A DNA stretch of 64,000 bases. Origin: Nocardia aurantia (GTDB lineage: Bacteria; Actinomycetota; Actinomycetes; Mycobacteriales; Mycobacteriaceae). Positions 50,784 to 59,654 of this stretch are shown in pieces; the first letter of the stretch is position 1; the number at the start of each line of letters is the position of its first letter. Under the pieces are notes generated by a model, which saw only the letters and a program-made list of their open reading frames with translations, did not search any database and was not told the DNA's origin. Where the stretch lies: contig NZ_WEGI01000003.1 in NCBI RefSeq assembly GCF_009604425.1, forward strand, positions 124,001-188,000. The letters run 5' to 3'. The translations under genes were made by a program, and so were the position numbers.

Positions 50784-51356
50784 ATGCGCACCCTGATCAG
50801 CACCGCGTTCGTCTCCCTCGACGGCGTCATGGAAGGCCCCGGCGGCGAGACCGGTTACCGCAACGCCGGCTGGACCTTCAAGGACATCGACTTCGTCCCC
50901 GAGGCCTACGAACTCAAGGGCCGCGAACAGGAGGAGGCCACCGCCCTCCTGCTGGGCCGCGTCAGCTACGAAGCCTTCGCCCCGGTGTGGCCGGACATGC
51001 CGGAATTCCCCGGCTACAAGGCGATGCCGAAATACGTCGTCTCCACCACCCTCGCCGACGACGATCTGGTCACCGACTGGGGTGACATCACGATCCTGCG
51101 CTCCCTCGACGAGGTGGCCGCCTTGAAGGAGACCGACGGCGGCCCGATCATCGTGCAGGGCAGCGCGACCCTGAACCACGCGCTCTCGGACGCGGCCCTG
51201 ATCGACCGCTACCACCTGCTGGTGTTCCCGCTGCTCCTCGGCGCCGGCAAGCGGCTGTTCAGCGCCGCCGACCTGGACACCCGCAAGCTGAAACTCGTTG
51301 AACACGAGACCTATTCGAACGGCGTCCAGAAGAACGTCTTCGACGTCCTGCGCTGA
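50784..51356 (+). CDS. Dihydrofolate-reductase-like (RibD C-terminal) protein
   Basis: NADPH-binding oxidoreductase fold of 190 aa: RTLISTAFVSLDGVMEGPGG, LLLGRVSYEAFAPVWPDMPE, KYVVSTTLADDDLVTDWGDI, GGPIIVQGSATLNHALSDAA and HLLVFPLLLGAGKRLFSAAD. These match the RibD_C family commonly annotated as dihydrofolate reductase family protein; true DHFR activity is not implied. It follows the SRPBCC gene by 36 bases and converges on the P450 gene. Confidence 0.8.
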   Translation: MRTLISTAFVSLDGVMEGPGGETGYRNAGWTFKDIDFVPEAYELKGREQEEATALLLGRVSYEAFAPVWPDMPEFPGYKAMPKYVVSTTLADDDLVTDWGDITILRSLDEVAALKETDGGPIIVQGSATLNHALSDAALIDRYHLLVFPLLLGAGKRLFSAADLDTRKLKLVEHETYSNGVQKNVFDVLR

Positions 51357-51377
51357 CGCCGCTCGCGCGCAACGGAA

Positions 51378-52574
51378 TCAGCCGAGCACTGCCGGGAGGG
51401 TCTCCCAGCCGCGGACGGTGGAGGTCGGGGACAGGCGGGCGCGGGTGAGGTCGACGTTCCACTCCGGGAAGCGTTTCAGGATTTCCTCCAGGGCGATGCG
51501 GCCCTCCAGGCGGGCCAGCGCGGCGCCCAGGCAGTAGTGGGTGCCGATGCTGAAGGCCAGGTTCTGCTTGATCTCGCGGTGGATGTCGAAAACGTCTCCG
51601 TCGGGGGCGTATTGGCGATGATCGCGGCAGGCGGAGCCGAGCAGCATCATCATGATGCTGCCCGCCGGGACCGTGTGGCCGTGCACCTCGACGTCGCGGG
51701 TCACGTAGCGCGCGGTGTGCGGGGCCGGGGGCTCGAAGCGCAGGAGTTCCTCGATCGCGCCCGGGATCAGGGCCGGGTTCTCGACCAGTTCCCGGCGCTG
51801 GTCCGGGTGTTCGGCGAGAACCTTTCCGGCCCAGCCGATCAGGCGGGTCGTGGTCTCGTTGCCCGCGCCCGCGACCACGTTGATGTAGGTGAGCAGTTCG
51901 TCGCGGGTGAGCTTGCGGTGGACGCCCTTCTCGTCGTCGAATTCGGCGTTCAGCAGCTCGGTCATGATGTCGTCGGAGGGGTTCTTCGCGCGCCAGTCGA
52001 TGTAGTCGGCGAAGATCTCGCCGGACAGGCCCTCCTCGGCCCGCATCGGCCGGCCCGCCTCGGTGCGCAGCCGATCGTTGGCGTTGTCGCGGATCGCTTC
52101 CTGATCGCCCTCGGGGATACCCACCAGCTTGCTGATCACCTTCATCGGCATCTGCGCCCCGAGGTCGGCGATGAAGTCGAAGCTGTCGCCGCCGACCAGC
52201 GGATCCAGGCTCTGGGCGCAGAATTCGCGGATGTGCGGCTCCAGCGCGTGGACCTTGCGCGGGGTGAACATCCGGGCCAGCAGCTTGCGGTGCACGTCGT
52301 GCAGCGGCGGATCCTCAAAAAGTACTACACCGGAAGGGATCTCGATGTTCGCCTTGATCAGTTCCAGGATGCCGCCGCGGGCGGAACTGTAGGTCTCCCA
52401 GTCGATCAGGCCCTTGTTGACATCGTCGAACCGGCTGAGCGCGTAGAACTCGTACTGCTCGTTGTAATACAGCGGCGCCTCCTCCCGCAGCCGCCGGAAC
52501 ATCGGGTACGGATCCGCGATGAGGTCGACGTCGTAGGGATCGAAGTGCACGTCGCTCGGGGCGGTGATCGTCAC
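51378..52574 (-). CDS. Cytochrome P450
   Basis: Haem monooxygenase of 398 aa (normal bacterial soluble P450). Visible are the oxygen-binding I-helix AGAGNETTTRL, the K-helix AIEELLRFEPP (ExxR), and the haem-binding loop FSIGTHYCLGAALARLE with ligand Cys. It is divergent from the LacI regulator, with a TTACGCGCGTAA palindrome 62 bases upstream of the start, suggesting LacI control. I cannot assign the CYP family or substrate. No ferredoxin gene is adjacent. Confidence 0.85.
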   Translation of the reverse strand: MTITAPSDVHFDPYDVDLIADPYPMFRRLREEAPLYYNEQYEFYALSRFDDVNKGLIDWETYSSARGGILELIKANIEIPSGVVLFEDPPLHDVHRKLLARMFTPRKVHALEPHIREFCAQSLDPLVGGDSFDFIADLGAQMPMKVISKLVGIPEGDQEAIRDNANDRLRTEAGRPMRAEEGLSGEIFADYIDWRAKNPSDDIMTELLNAEFDDEKGVHRKLTRDELLTYINVVAGAGNETTTRLIGWAGKVLAEHPDQRRELVENPALIPGAIEELLRFEPPAPHTARYVTRDVEVHGHTVPAGSIMMMLLGSACRDHRQYAPDGDVFDIHREIKQNLAFSIGTHYCLGAALARLEGRIALEEILKRFPEWNVDLTRARLSPTSTVRGWETLPAVLG

Positions 52575-52635
52575 TGAACTACGCCTTTCACTGTCCTGAA
52601 GTCACGCGGGCGCGACTACCGTCTCGCGGCACAGC

Positions 52636-52647
52636 TTACGCGCGTAA
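52636..52647. promoter_or_regulatory. TTACGCGCGTAA palindrome, candidate LacI-family operator
   Basis: A perfect 12-base palindrome with a central CG step, as in many LacI/PurR-family operators, in the gap between the divergent P450 and LacI genes. Confidence 0.5.
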
Positions 52648-52733
52648 ACAGCACCGCGCGGGCACACGGCGGAATCCGCGTACGGCATCATGAGCGGGAC
52701 AGTGTCGGTCCGGTCGAGTCGGAGGTGTGGCAG

Positions 52734-53711
52734 GTGAGCAGGTCGGATCGGCCGACGAAGGCCGACGTCGCTCGCCTGGCGAACGTGTCGACGGCGACGG
52801 TCAGCTACGTCCTCAACAACGCCAAGGGCGTCACGATCTCGGACCGGACGCGGGCAACGGTCCAGCAGGCCGCCCGCCAACTCGGCTACCGCCCCAACCT
52901 CGCCGCCCGCAACCTGGCCCGCGGCGGCAGCGGCGTGGTCCTCTACATCGTGCCCCGAATAGCGCTGGGGGAGTTGGCCATCGAGGTCGGCAGCCGCATG
53001 ACGACCGCACTGGCCCGGCACGGCGTCATGTCCCTGGTGGTCTTCGAGACCGAGGACGACCGCCAGGTCGCCGAGGCCCTCTCCTCGTTCGACCCGGTCG
53101 CGGTGACCAGCGTCTTCCCCCTCAGCGGCGGCGCACTCGCGGCGGTCGAGGCGGCCGGCGTCCCCCAATTCCATTTGGGCAGCAGCGCACTGCGATCCGT
53201 CGGCGAACTACACCTGCTGGCCGGTGAGATGCGCGTGGACCACCTGACCACCCGAGGCCACCGCCACCTGGGCTTCGCCTACACCAACACGGTGAAATGG
53301 CGCCCCCTCGGCGACTATTGGCTCGCCGGGATCGAAGCCGCCGCCCGCCGCCGCGATCTCCCCGAGGTGCACGTCGCCACGATCGGCCCCGACGACGCCG
53401 CCGGCACCGTCACCGCCTGGGTCGAAGCCGGCGTCACCGCGGTCTGCGCCCAGAGCGACGAGACCGCGCTCGTCGTCCAGCACGGCATCCGCGAGGCGGG
53501 CCGGCGCTGCCCAGAAGACCTCGCGGTGATGGGCATCGACGCGATCCCCCTCGGCGAGGTCGCCGCCCCACCCCTCACCACCATCGCCTTCGACGCCGAG
53601 ATCATCGTCGACATCGCCCTGGCCGCCCTCCTCGGCTCCCTCGGCTACCCGATCCCCGCCCCACCCCCCGACACCGGCCTCGCCCGCCTCATCCACCGCC
53701 GCTCCACCTGA
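52734..53711 (+). CDS. LacI family transcriptional regulator
   Basis: Regulator of 325 aa. The N-terminal HTH and hinge helix read TKADVARLANVSTATVSYVL, then NNAKGVTISDRTRATVQQAA with ARQLGYRPNLAARNLA. The rest is a periplasmic-binding-protein-like sensor (VDHLTTRGHRHLGFAYTNTV, VMGIDAIPLGEVAAPPLTTI). GTG at 52734 has GGAGG eight bases upstream; a GTG at 52725 is too close to that site. It probably represses the divergent P450. Confidence 0.85.
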   Translation: MSRSDRPTKADVARLANVSTATVSYVLNNAKGVTISDRTRATVQQAARQLGYRPNLAARNLARGGSGVVLYIVPRIALGELAIEVGSRMTTALARHGVMSLVVFETEDDRQVAEALSSFDPVAVTSVFPLSGGALAAVEAAGVPQFHLGSSALRSVGELHLLAGEMRVDHLTTRGHRHLGFAYTNTVKWRPLGDYWLAGIEAAARRRDLPEVHVATIGPDDAAGTVTAWVEAGVTAVCAQSDETALVVQHGIREAGRRCPEDLAVMGIDAIPLGEVAAPPLTTIAFDAEIIVDIALAALLGSLGYPIPAPPPDTGLARLIHRRST

Positions 53712-53771
53712 TCGGACTTCGCGGGCGGCGTTACCGCCGATCCGCTCCCCGGAATCGCCGCAAACTGTACT

Positions 53772-53782
53772 GTAACTGTTAC
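53772..53782. promoter_or_regulatory. GTAAC-T-GTTAC inverted repeat upstream of phosphotransferase
   Basis: A short inverted repeat, extendable to CTGTAAC-T-GTTACGG with one mismatch, 72 bases before the phosphotransferase start in a less GC-rich stretch (ACTGTACTGTAACTGTTACG). Possibly an operator; no divergent regulator is present. Confidence 0.3.
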
Positions 53783-53854
53783 GGTTGCTTCTCCCGCCGG
53801 ACTCCGGGTGGTCGAGCCGGGGCGCGGGATGTGAAGCGGTGAGCGAGGTGGCTT

Positions 53855-54919
53855 GTGGCGCAACAGTTCTCGGACGCACCACTGGAGCACCCGGCCGATC
53901 TCACCGGTGCGTGGCTGACCGCCGCCCTCGGTGCGGGCACCGTCGTCGGATTCCACAGTGAGCGGATCGGCACCGGGCAGGTCAGCGATTGTTACCGCGT
54001 CACACTGGAGTACGCGGCCGGTGCGAGCGGCCCGCGCTCGGTCGTGCTGAAGGTCGCCGCGGCGGACCCCACCAGCCGGCAGACCGGAGCGGCGATGGGC
54101 CTGTACGAGAGCGAGGTGCGGTTCTATCGTGAGATCGCCCCGCGGCTGGCCGCGGGTCCGATCCCGGCGTGTCATCATGCCGCGATCGATCCCGGCAGCG
54201 GTTGCTTCGATCTGATGCTCGGCGACGCCGCTCCGGCCGTTGTCGGTGACGAGATCGTCGGCGCCACAAGGGAGCAGGCCGAGGCGGCGGTGTGCGGGCT
54301 GGGCCGCTGGCACGCTCTGATCGCCGCCGCGCCGGAGGTGACCGAGGCGCCGTGGCTGGAGCGCGGATCGCTGCTGAATCAGGCGCTGTTCGAACAGCTC
54401 TACGCCCTGTTCCTGGATCGCTACGGTGCGCGGATCGGCGCGCCGCAACGGACCGTCTGTGACCGCCTGGTCGGGCACTTCGACGCGTACGCCGCGGCCA
54501 CCGCGAGTCTGACCCGGGGGCTCGTGCACGGCGACTATCGGCTGGACAACCTGCTGTTCGGTGGTCCCGGCGCGGAAAGGCCACTGGTCGTGGTGGATTG
54601 GCAGGGTGTGATGGCCGGGCCCGCCCGCACGGACCTGTCCTACTTCCTCGGCGGCGCGCTCGCCGCGGAGGATCGCCGGGTGTACTACGACGACCTGTTG
54701 TCCGCGTATCACGCGGAGCTGGGCCCGGATTCGCCGATCTCGCCGGCCGAGGTGCGCGAGGAGGTGCGGGCGCTCTCCTTCATGGGTGTCACGATGGCGA
54801 TCGCGGCGTCGGTCGTCGTCGAACGCACCGAGCGCGGGGACACGCTGTTCCTGACCATGCTGGACCGGCACAGCTCCCATGTCCTCGACACGGGCGCGCT
54901 GAATCTGCTTCCGGGCTAA
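53855..54919 (+). CDS. Aminoglycoside-phosphotransferase-like kinase
   Basis: Kinase-fold protein of 354 aa (GTG start). Nucleotide-binding part: IGTGQVSDCYRVTLEY, then VVLKVAAADPTSRQTGAAMG. Catalytic loop: RGLVHGDYRLDNLLFG (HGDxxxDN). Metal-binding motif: LVVVDWQGVMAGPARTDLSY (DW). It resembles the APH/ecdysteroid-kinase-like branch common in Nocardia and Mycobacterium next to lipid and xenobiotic genes. The substrate is unknown and resistance should not be assumed. Its stop overlaps the convergent GH3 gene stop. Confidence 0.75.
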   Translation: MAQQFSDAPLEHPADLTGAWLTAALGAGTVVGFHSERIGTGQVSDCYRVTLEYAAGASGPRSVVLKVAAADPTSRQTGAAMGLYESEVRFYREIAPRLAAGPIPACHHAAIDPGSGCFDLMLGDAAPAVVGDEIVGATREQAEAAVCGLGRWHALIAAAPEVTEAPWLERGSLLNQALFEQLYALFLDRYGARIGAPQRTVCDRLVGHFDAYAAATASLTRGLVHGDYRLDNLLFGGPGAERPLVVVDWQGVMAGPARTDLSYFLGGALAAEDRRVYYDDLLSAYHAELGPDSPISPAEVREEVRALSFMGVTMAIAASVVVERTERGDTLFLTMLDRHSSHVLDTGALNLLPG

Positions 54920-57150
54920 CCGGTTTCGACGGCGGTACGGATCCGGTCCACCAGATCGGTGGCATCGCCGCCCGCGAAGGACGCCAGCATGCCCAGCGGT
55001 ATCGACATCACCATCCGGGCCATGTCCATGCCCAGCGCGGTTCCCTCACCGCCTGCCGGCATCATCTGCTGGAGCAGCGGTACCACGGCGGCGGCCGCGG
55101 CCGGGTCGGCGAGCAGCTCGCCGAGGGTGGTCTCGGCGTCGACGGTCAGCCCGACGGTGTCGCCGGCGACGGTGACGGTCTGCCGTAGCCGGAGGTCGGT
55201 GCTGGAGGCCGCGGCCGCGATCTCGTAGTCGCCCGGCTCGACCACCCAGTCGTCGACCCGAATGTCCCAGTAGGCCAGGTCTTCCCGGCGGATCAGGACG
55301 CTCACGTCCGCGGTCTGCCCGGGTTCCAGTGTGACCTCCGCGAAGCCCTTCAGCTCGCGGACCGCGCGGGTGCGCGCCGAGGCGGGCAGTCCGGCGTAGA
55401 ACTGCACGATCTCGCGTCCGGCGCGGGCGCCGGTATTGGTGACCGCGACGGTCGCGGTGATGCCGCCGGCGCCGGTGTCCAGCCGCAGGTCCGCGTAGCC
55501 GAAGCTGGTGTAGGACAGGCCGTGTCCGAACGGGAAGGCGACCTCGATGCCGCGCGCGTCGTACCAGCGGTAGCCGACGAACAGGCCCTCCGCGTACCGG
55601 GTGTGGGAGAACTCGCCCGGGAATTCGAGATAGGACGGGACGTCCTCGAGCCGCGCGGGCACGGTCTCGGCCAGCTTGCCGGAGGGATTGACCACGCCGT
55701 AGAGCACCTCGGCGATCGCGGTGCCGCCGGCCTGACCGAGCAGCGCCGCGTCGAGGATCGCGGGGGCGAACTCCGTGACCGGCGTGAGCCGCAGCACGCC
55801 GCCGTGCGAGAGCACGACCACGACATTCGGTTGTACGGTGGCGATCTCGCACAGCAGGGTGAGCTGTTCGGCGGGCAGTTCGAGGTGGTCGCGGTCGAAT
55901 CCCTCGGATTCCTGCCCCGCGTCGACACCCAGGAACAGCACGGCCACCTGTGCGGTGCGCGCCAGGTCGACGGCCTCGCGGCGCAGGTCGGCGGCGTCGC
56001 CGCTGCCGTCGGTGGTGAATCCGGCCGCGAACGGAACCTCGGCTCCGGCGACCCGCCGGATCTCGTCGAGTGGGATGTCGAGCCGGGTGGGATTCACGTG
56101 CGAGCTGCCGCCGCCCTGATACCGCGGGGTGCGCGCGAATTCGCCGATCACCGCGACCGGTCGCGCCGGATCCAGCGGGAGCAGGCCGTTCTCGTTGCGC
56201 AACAACACGATCGCGCGGGCGGCGATGCGCGCGGCGAGCGCGTGGTGGGCGTCGCGGTCGAAACCGGCCGTCGCCGGTCCGGCCGCGGCGATCTTCGCGG
56301 ACAGCGCCGAGACCCGGGCGGCGGCCCGCTCGACCGCGCCGGCGGGCACCTCGCCGCGCGACACCGCGGCCACGATGCGCTCGTCGCCGTGCGGGTCCGG
56401 GCCGGGCATCGCCAGATCCACCCCGGCCGCGACGGCCGCGGGCCGATCGCGCACCGCGCCCCAATCGCTGACCACGACCCCGTCGAAACCCCACTCCTCC
56501 CGCAGCACGCCGGTCAGCAGCCAGTGGTTCTCCGAGACGCGCACACCGTTGAGGCTGTTGTAGGAGCACATCACCGTCCACGGGCGGGCGTCGCGCACGA
56601 TCCGCGCGAAGCCGCGCAGGTAGATCTCACGCAGCGTGCGCGGGTCGATATCGGAACTGGCCCGCATCCGGTCGTTCTCGGCGTTGTTGGCGGCGAAGTG
56701 CTTCACCGACGCGCCGACGCCCTGCGCCTGCAACCCGTTCACCCAGGCCGCGCCGAGCGCACCGGTGAGATGCGGATCCTCGGACAGGTATTCGAAGTTG
56801 CGGCCGCCGCGCGGATCCCGCTTGATGTTCACACCGGGACCCAGCAGCACGCCGACGCCTTCGGCCCGGCATTCCCGGCCCAGCGCGGCGCCGACCTCCC
56901 CGGCCGACGCGACACTCCAGGTCTGCGCCAGCGCGACCGCCGGCGGGAAACAGGTCGCGGGCACGCTCTCGCCGATGCCGAGATGATCGGTCTCCCCGGT
57001 CTGCTTCCGCAGTCCGTGCGGGCCGTCGTGCAGGGTGAACGCCGCCGTCGCGCCCACCCGCTTGGTGGCCCAGAACGAGGCGCCGCCGGTGAGAGCGGCC
57101 TGCTGCGGGACCGCGGAATCCGAGGCCGGTTCCGGCGCCGTCGACGTCAT
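54916..57150 (-). CDS. Glycoside hydrolase family 3 (beta-glucosidase-like)
   Basis: Enzyme of 744 aa with the GH3 layout: N-terminal TIM-like domain (HDGPHGLRKQ, KHFAANNAENDR), nucleophile Asp in GVVVSDWGAV (D229), second alpha/beta domain (LLRNENGLLPLDPARPVAVI, DAGQESEGFDRDHLELPAEQ), then a fibronectin-III-like domain (FPFGHGLSYTSFGYADLRLD, VRELKGFAEVTLEPGQTADV) and a 75-residue C-terminal helical extension. No signal peptide, so probably cytoplasmic. The start at 57150 has GGAGG upstream. It is divergent from the TetR gene with a perfect inverted repeat in the gap. Confidence 0.85.
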   Translation of the reverse strand: MTSTAPEPASDSAVPQQAALTGGASFWATKRVGATAAFTLHDGPHGLRKQTGETDHLGIGESVPATCFPPAVALAQTWSVASAGEVGAALGRECRAEGVGVLLGPGVNIKRDPRGGRNFEYLSEDPHLTGALGAAWVNGLQAQGVGASVKHFAANNAENDRMRASSDIDPRTLREIYLRGFARIVRDARPWTVMCSYNSLNGVRVSENHWLLTGVLREEWGFDGVVVSDWGAVRDRPAAVAAGVDLAMPGPDPHGDERIVAAVSRGEVPAGAVERAAARVSALSAKIAAAGPATAGFDRDAHHALAARIAARAIVLLRNENGLLPLDPARPVAVIGEFARTPRYQGGGSSHVNPTRLDIPLDEIRRVAGAEVPFAAGFTTDGSGDAADLRREAVDLARTAQVAVLFLGVDAGQESEGFDRDHLELPAEQLTLLCEIATVQPNVVVVLSHGGVLRLTPVTEFAPAILDAALLGQAGGTAIAEVLYGVVNPSGKLAETVPARLEDVPSYLEFPGEFSHTRYAEGLFVGYRWYDARGIEVAFPFGHGLSYTSFGYADLRLDTGAGGITATVAVTNTGARAGREIVQFYAGLPASARTRAVRELKGFAEVTLEPGQTADVSVLIRREDLAYWDIRVDDWVVEPGDYEIAAAASSTDLRLRQTVTVAGDTVGLTVDAETTLGELLADPAAAAAVVPLLQQMMPAGGEGTALGMDMARMVMSIPLGMLASFAGGDATDLVDRIRTAVETG

Positions 57151-57200
57151 GGTCGTTCCTCCCGACATGTGTCCGGCACACCCGGTCGGCGCGACACTCG

Positions 57201-57231
57201 GACGAAAACAGAATGTCATGCGGTTTTCGTC
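57201..57231. promoter_or_regulatory. Inverted repeat GACGAAAAC-N13-GTTTTCGTC, candidate TetR operator
   Basis: Perfect 9-base arms (57201-57209, 57223-57231) in the 126-base gap between divergent GH3 and tetR. A separate GACA-TG-TGTC palindrome (57164-57173) lies nearer the GH3 start and resembles the operators of the tetR genes at 58 and 62 kb. Confidence 0.55.
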
Positions 57232-57276
57232 GCGGCAAGCGCCCGCCGGTCCGTGTCGTCTCCGTACGATGCACCC

Positions 57277-57861
57277 ATGGCGAGGCGTGGTCCCTACAGC
57301 AAGGGTGTGGAGAAGCGGGCGGAGATCCTCGACACCGCGCTGGCGATCGTCGCGCGGCACGGCTACGGCAGGGCGACGGTGAAACAGATCGCCGACGCGG
57401 TCGGGCTGAGCCAGAACGGCCTGCTGCACTATTTCGGATCCAAGGACGCGCTGTTCACCGAGATCCTGCGCCGCCGCGACGAGATCGACCTGGCCACGCA
57501 CAGCGCGGGCACCGGCGACGTCCCCACGCGGCTCACCGAACTCGTCGCGCACAACGCCGCCGTACCCGGCTTCGTCGAGTTGCACGCGCGGCTCACCCAC
57601 GAGGCGATCGAGGCGGATCATCCGTCGCACGAGTACTTCCGCGATCGGTACGACACGGTCCGCGCGTTCGGCCGCGAGATGTTCGAGCGGCTGCGCGACG
57701 AGGGCGCGATCGATCCCGGCCTCGATCCCGACCGGCTCGCCCCGCTGCTGTTCGCGGTCATCGACGGGTTGCAGACCCAGTGGCTCTACGACCGCGAGGT
57801 CGACATGCCGGTGCTCGTGCGCTATTTCCTCGATCTGCTCGCGGCGCGGCCTCCGGGCTGA
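57277..57861 (+). CDS. TetR family transcriptional regulator
   Basis: Regulator of 194 aa: ILDTALAIVARHGYGRATVK, then ADAVGLSQNGLLHYFGSKDA. The C-terminal domain contains VELHARLTHEAIEADHPSHE and LLFAVIDGLQTQWLYDREVD, a pattern common in TetRs beside GH3 genes. ATG at 57277 gives the usual short arm before the first helix. It probably represses the divergent glycosidase. Confidence 0.85.
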   Translation: MARRGPYSKGVEKRAEILDTALAIVARHGYGRATVKQIADAVGLSQNGLLHYFGSKDALFTEILRRRDEIDLATHSAGTGDVPTRLTELVAHNAAVPGFVELHARLTHEAIEADHPSHEYFRDRYDTVRAFGREMFERLRDEGAIDPGLDPDRLAPLLFAVIDGLQTQWLYDREVDMPVLVRYFLDLLAARPPG

Positions 57862-57913
57862 TCGCCGGGGCGGTCGGCTGCCCCGGTGGCCGCCCCCGGC
57901 GAGCCGGAGTGCG

Positions 57914-58405
57914 TCAGCGGCGGTCGAGAATGCGCCGGACGACCTGCTCGCGGGATCGGGATCCGGCGGCGTAGCCGGTGCCGGCATCGAAAAGTGCCGC
58001 GGTATAGATCGTTTCGAGCCGATGCAGGGTGGCCGCGTCGGGCGCGGGGCCCAGCGCGGCCCGGATCCGATGCTGGATCTCACCGGCCGTCCCGGCCCGC
58101 AGCCGCAGCACTTCCAGGGCATCGGATCCGAGGTTGCCGCGCTGTCCCGAGTGTGTGCGCAGGCCGGCCGAAGACAGCTGGCGCCACAGCAATTCGGAGA
58201 TCAGCCGGGCGTCGGAGGCGAACCACGCCTGTGCCGTGCCGAGATCCACGCCGGCCTCCGCGGCAATGGTTGCGGCCGTGAGGCTTCCGAGGCCGCCACG
58301 TGCGATGACCGAGCGGGCCGAGTCGATCAGCACCTCGAACATCGCGGCGCGGTCGACCGGGGTTTCCTCGGCGGATCCGCCCGGGGTGGACGGTAGATCG
58401 GACAT
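57914..58405 (-). CDS. TetR-like transcriptional regulator (short), 163 aa
   Basis: The N-terminal HTH is present (LIDSARSVIARGGLGSLTAA, then AAEAGVDLGTAQAWFASDAR). The C-terminal domain is shorter than usual for TetR (about 100 residues) and it relates to the TetR at 62 kb (LISELLWRQL versus LISEVYWRRL). The start codon lies inside the palindrome TCGGACACATGTCCGA (leftward reading), suggesting autorepression. It follows the dehydrogenase gene by 47 bases. Confidence 0.75.
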   Translation of the reverse strand: MSDLPSTPGGSAEETPVDRAAMFEVLIDSARSVIARGGLGSLTAATIAAEAGVDLGTAQAWFASDARLISELLWRQLSSAGLRTHSGQRGNLGSDALEVLRLRAGTAGEIQHRIRAALGPAPDAATLHRLETIYTAALFDAGTGYAAGSRSREQVVRRILDRR

Positions 58406-58413
58406 GTGTCCGA
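58398..58413. promoter_or_regulatory. TCGGACA-TG-TGTCCGA palindrome over the tetR start codon
   Basis: Perfect 7-base arms around a 2-base centre, overlapping the start codon of the leftward tetR. The same sequence, with one change, overlaps the start of the tetR at 62506. Further upstream TACTAGTCCAG resembles the CTGGACAGTA elements of the SDR and P450 promoters. Confidence 0.6.
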
Positions 58414-58452
58414 ATACTAGTCCAGCGATTCGGCGCGGGCAAGGGCGCCGCA

Positions 58453-59538
58453 CTATCGCGGCAGCGGCGCGCGCACCAGGCCGGGCGTGGTGACCAGCGG
58501 GAGATCGAGGGTGGTCCGGATGCCGGGATCGGCGGCGACCACAGCCGGGATCGCGTTCACGATGCGGCCCGCGGCCGCGACGATGGCGGCGTGATTGTGG
58601 TCGCCCTTGCGGCTGGTCGGGCAGATGTCCACGGAATACGAAGGCTCCCCGGCGATCTCGATGCGATACGAACCGCCGGGCTGGGCGGGCTGCGGCCAGT
58701 CCGGGCACAGGTCCTCGCGCAGCCGGGTGACGTGCTCGATCACGATCGCCGGATGCCCGCCGACCATGCCGCGCAGCTCGAATCGCAGGCCCACCACCTC
58801 GCCCTCGGAGACGTGCCCGACGGCGATGTCGAACGGCTCGGTGGCCGCGACCCGCTCGTAGTGCTCGGTGATCGTGTCCACGGTGATGCCGAGCCCGGCG
58901 GCCAGCTGCCGGATCGCCGGTCCCCAGGCGATACTCAGCACCCCGGGTTGCAGCAGCATCGGGATCTCGTCGATCGGCTTGCCGAAGCCCATCACGTCGA
59001 ACATCACCGTCGCGCCGTCGTAGGTGGCGTAGTCGGCGATCTCCATGCAGCGGACCTGCTCGACGGTCTGACAGGTGCCCGTCAGCGCGAAGGGCAGCAG
59101 GTCGTTGGCGAAGCCGGGATCGACGCCGGTGATGAACAGGCTCGAATTCCCCTGCCGCGCTGCCTCTTCCACCGGCGTGATGAACTTCGGCGGCAGCACC
59201 TGCCACGGGTACTGCAACAGTCCGGGGGCCGAGCCGACGACGTTGACGCCGGCGGCGAGCAGCGTGCGGACATCCGCGACGGCCTCGGGCAGCCGGGTGT
59301 CGCCCATCGCGCAGTACACGACGCACTCCGGTTCGGTCGCCAGCAGCGCGTCGAGATCGCCGACCGCGGTGATCCCGGTCGCGGCGTCGAGCCCCGCGAG
59401 CTCACCGGCGTCGCGGCCGACCTTGGCCGGGGTGGAGACGCAGACGCCGGTCAGTTCGTAGCGCGGGCTCTCGATGAGACCGGTCAATGCCAGCCGGCCG
59501 ACGTTCCCGGTACCGACATGGGCGACTCGGATGGGCAT
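58453..59538 (-). CDS. Dihydrodipicolinate-reductase-like NAD(P)-dependent dehydrogenase
   Basis: Rossmann-fold protein of 361 aa: MPIRVAHVGTGNVGRLALTG (GxGxxG), VVYCAMGDTRLPEAVADVRT, GVNVVGSAPGLLQYPW and GVDPGFANDLLPFALTG. It belongs to the group usually annotated as NAD(P)H-dependent amine dehydrogenase or DAPDH-like. Members commonly occur in mycobacterial and nocardial clusters for sterol-like compounds; biochemical roles are mostly unproven. It is divergent from the SDR gene with a CTGGACAGTA element in the 116-base gap. Confidence 0.75.
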   Translation of the reverse strand: MPIRVAHVGTGNVGRLALTGLIESPRYELTGVCVSTPAKVGRDAGELAGLDAATGITAVGDLDALLATEPECVVYCAMGDTRLPEAVADVRTLLAAGVNVVGSAPGLLQYPWQVLPPKFITPVEEAARQGNSSLFITGVDPGFANDLLPFALTGTCQTVEQVRCMEIADYATYDGATVMFDVMGFGKPIDEIPMLLQPGVLSIAWGPAIRQLAAGLGITVDTITEHYERVAATEPFDIAVGHVSEGEVVGLRFELRGMVGGHPAIVIEHVTRLREDLCPDWPQPAQPGGSYRIEIAGEPSYSVDICPTSRKGDHNHAAIVAAAGRIVNAIPAVVAADPGIRTTLDLPLVTTPGLVRAPLPR

Positions 59539-59603
59539 GAATTCTCCTCGGTGCGTAGCGGATTCGAGCCGATCCCGACACTCCGGCGCGACCCGATCAT
59601 ATT

Positions 59604-59621
59604 TCTGGACAGTAGTCTGGA
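59604..59621. promoter_or_regulatory. TCTGGACAGTAGTCTGGA element between dehydrogenase and SDR
   Basis: Contains the 11-mer TCTGGACAGTA, also found upstream of the CYP125-like gene at 61789-61799, and a direct TCTGGA repeat. It lies 33 bases before the SDR start codon. It is probably a shared regulator site or overlapping promoter element. Confidence 0.5.
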
Positions 59622-59654
59622 TTGGCTTCCAGTCGGTATGTTAGCGTGACGTTC

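Noticed and set aside
53855..54919. Calling the APH-like kinase an antibiotic resistance gene
   Set aside because: Only the fold motifs (HGDxxxDN, DW) are seen. This branch is common in actinobacteria with non-antibiotic or unknown substrates, and there is no resistance context.
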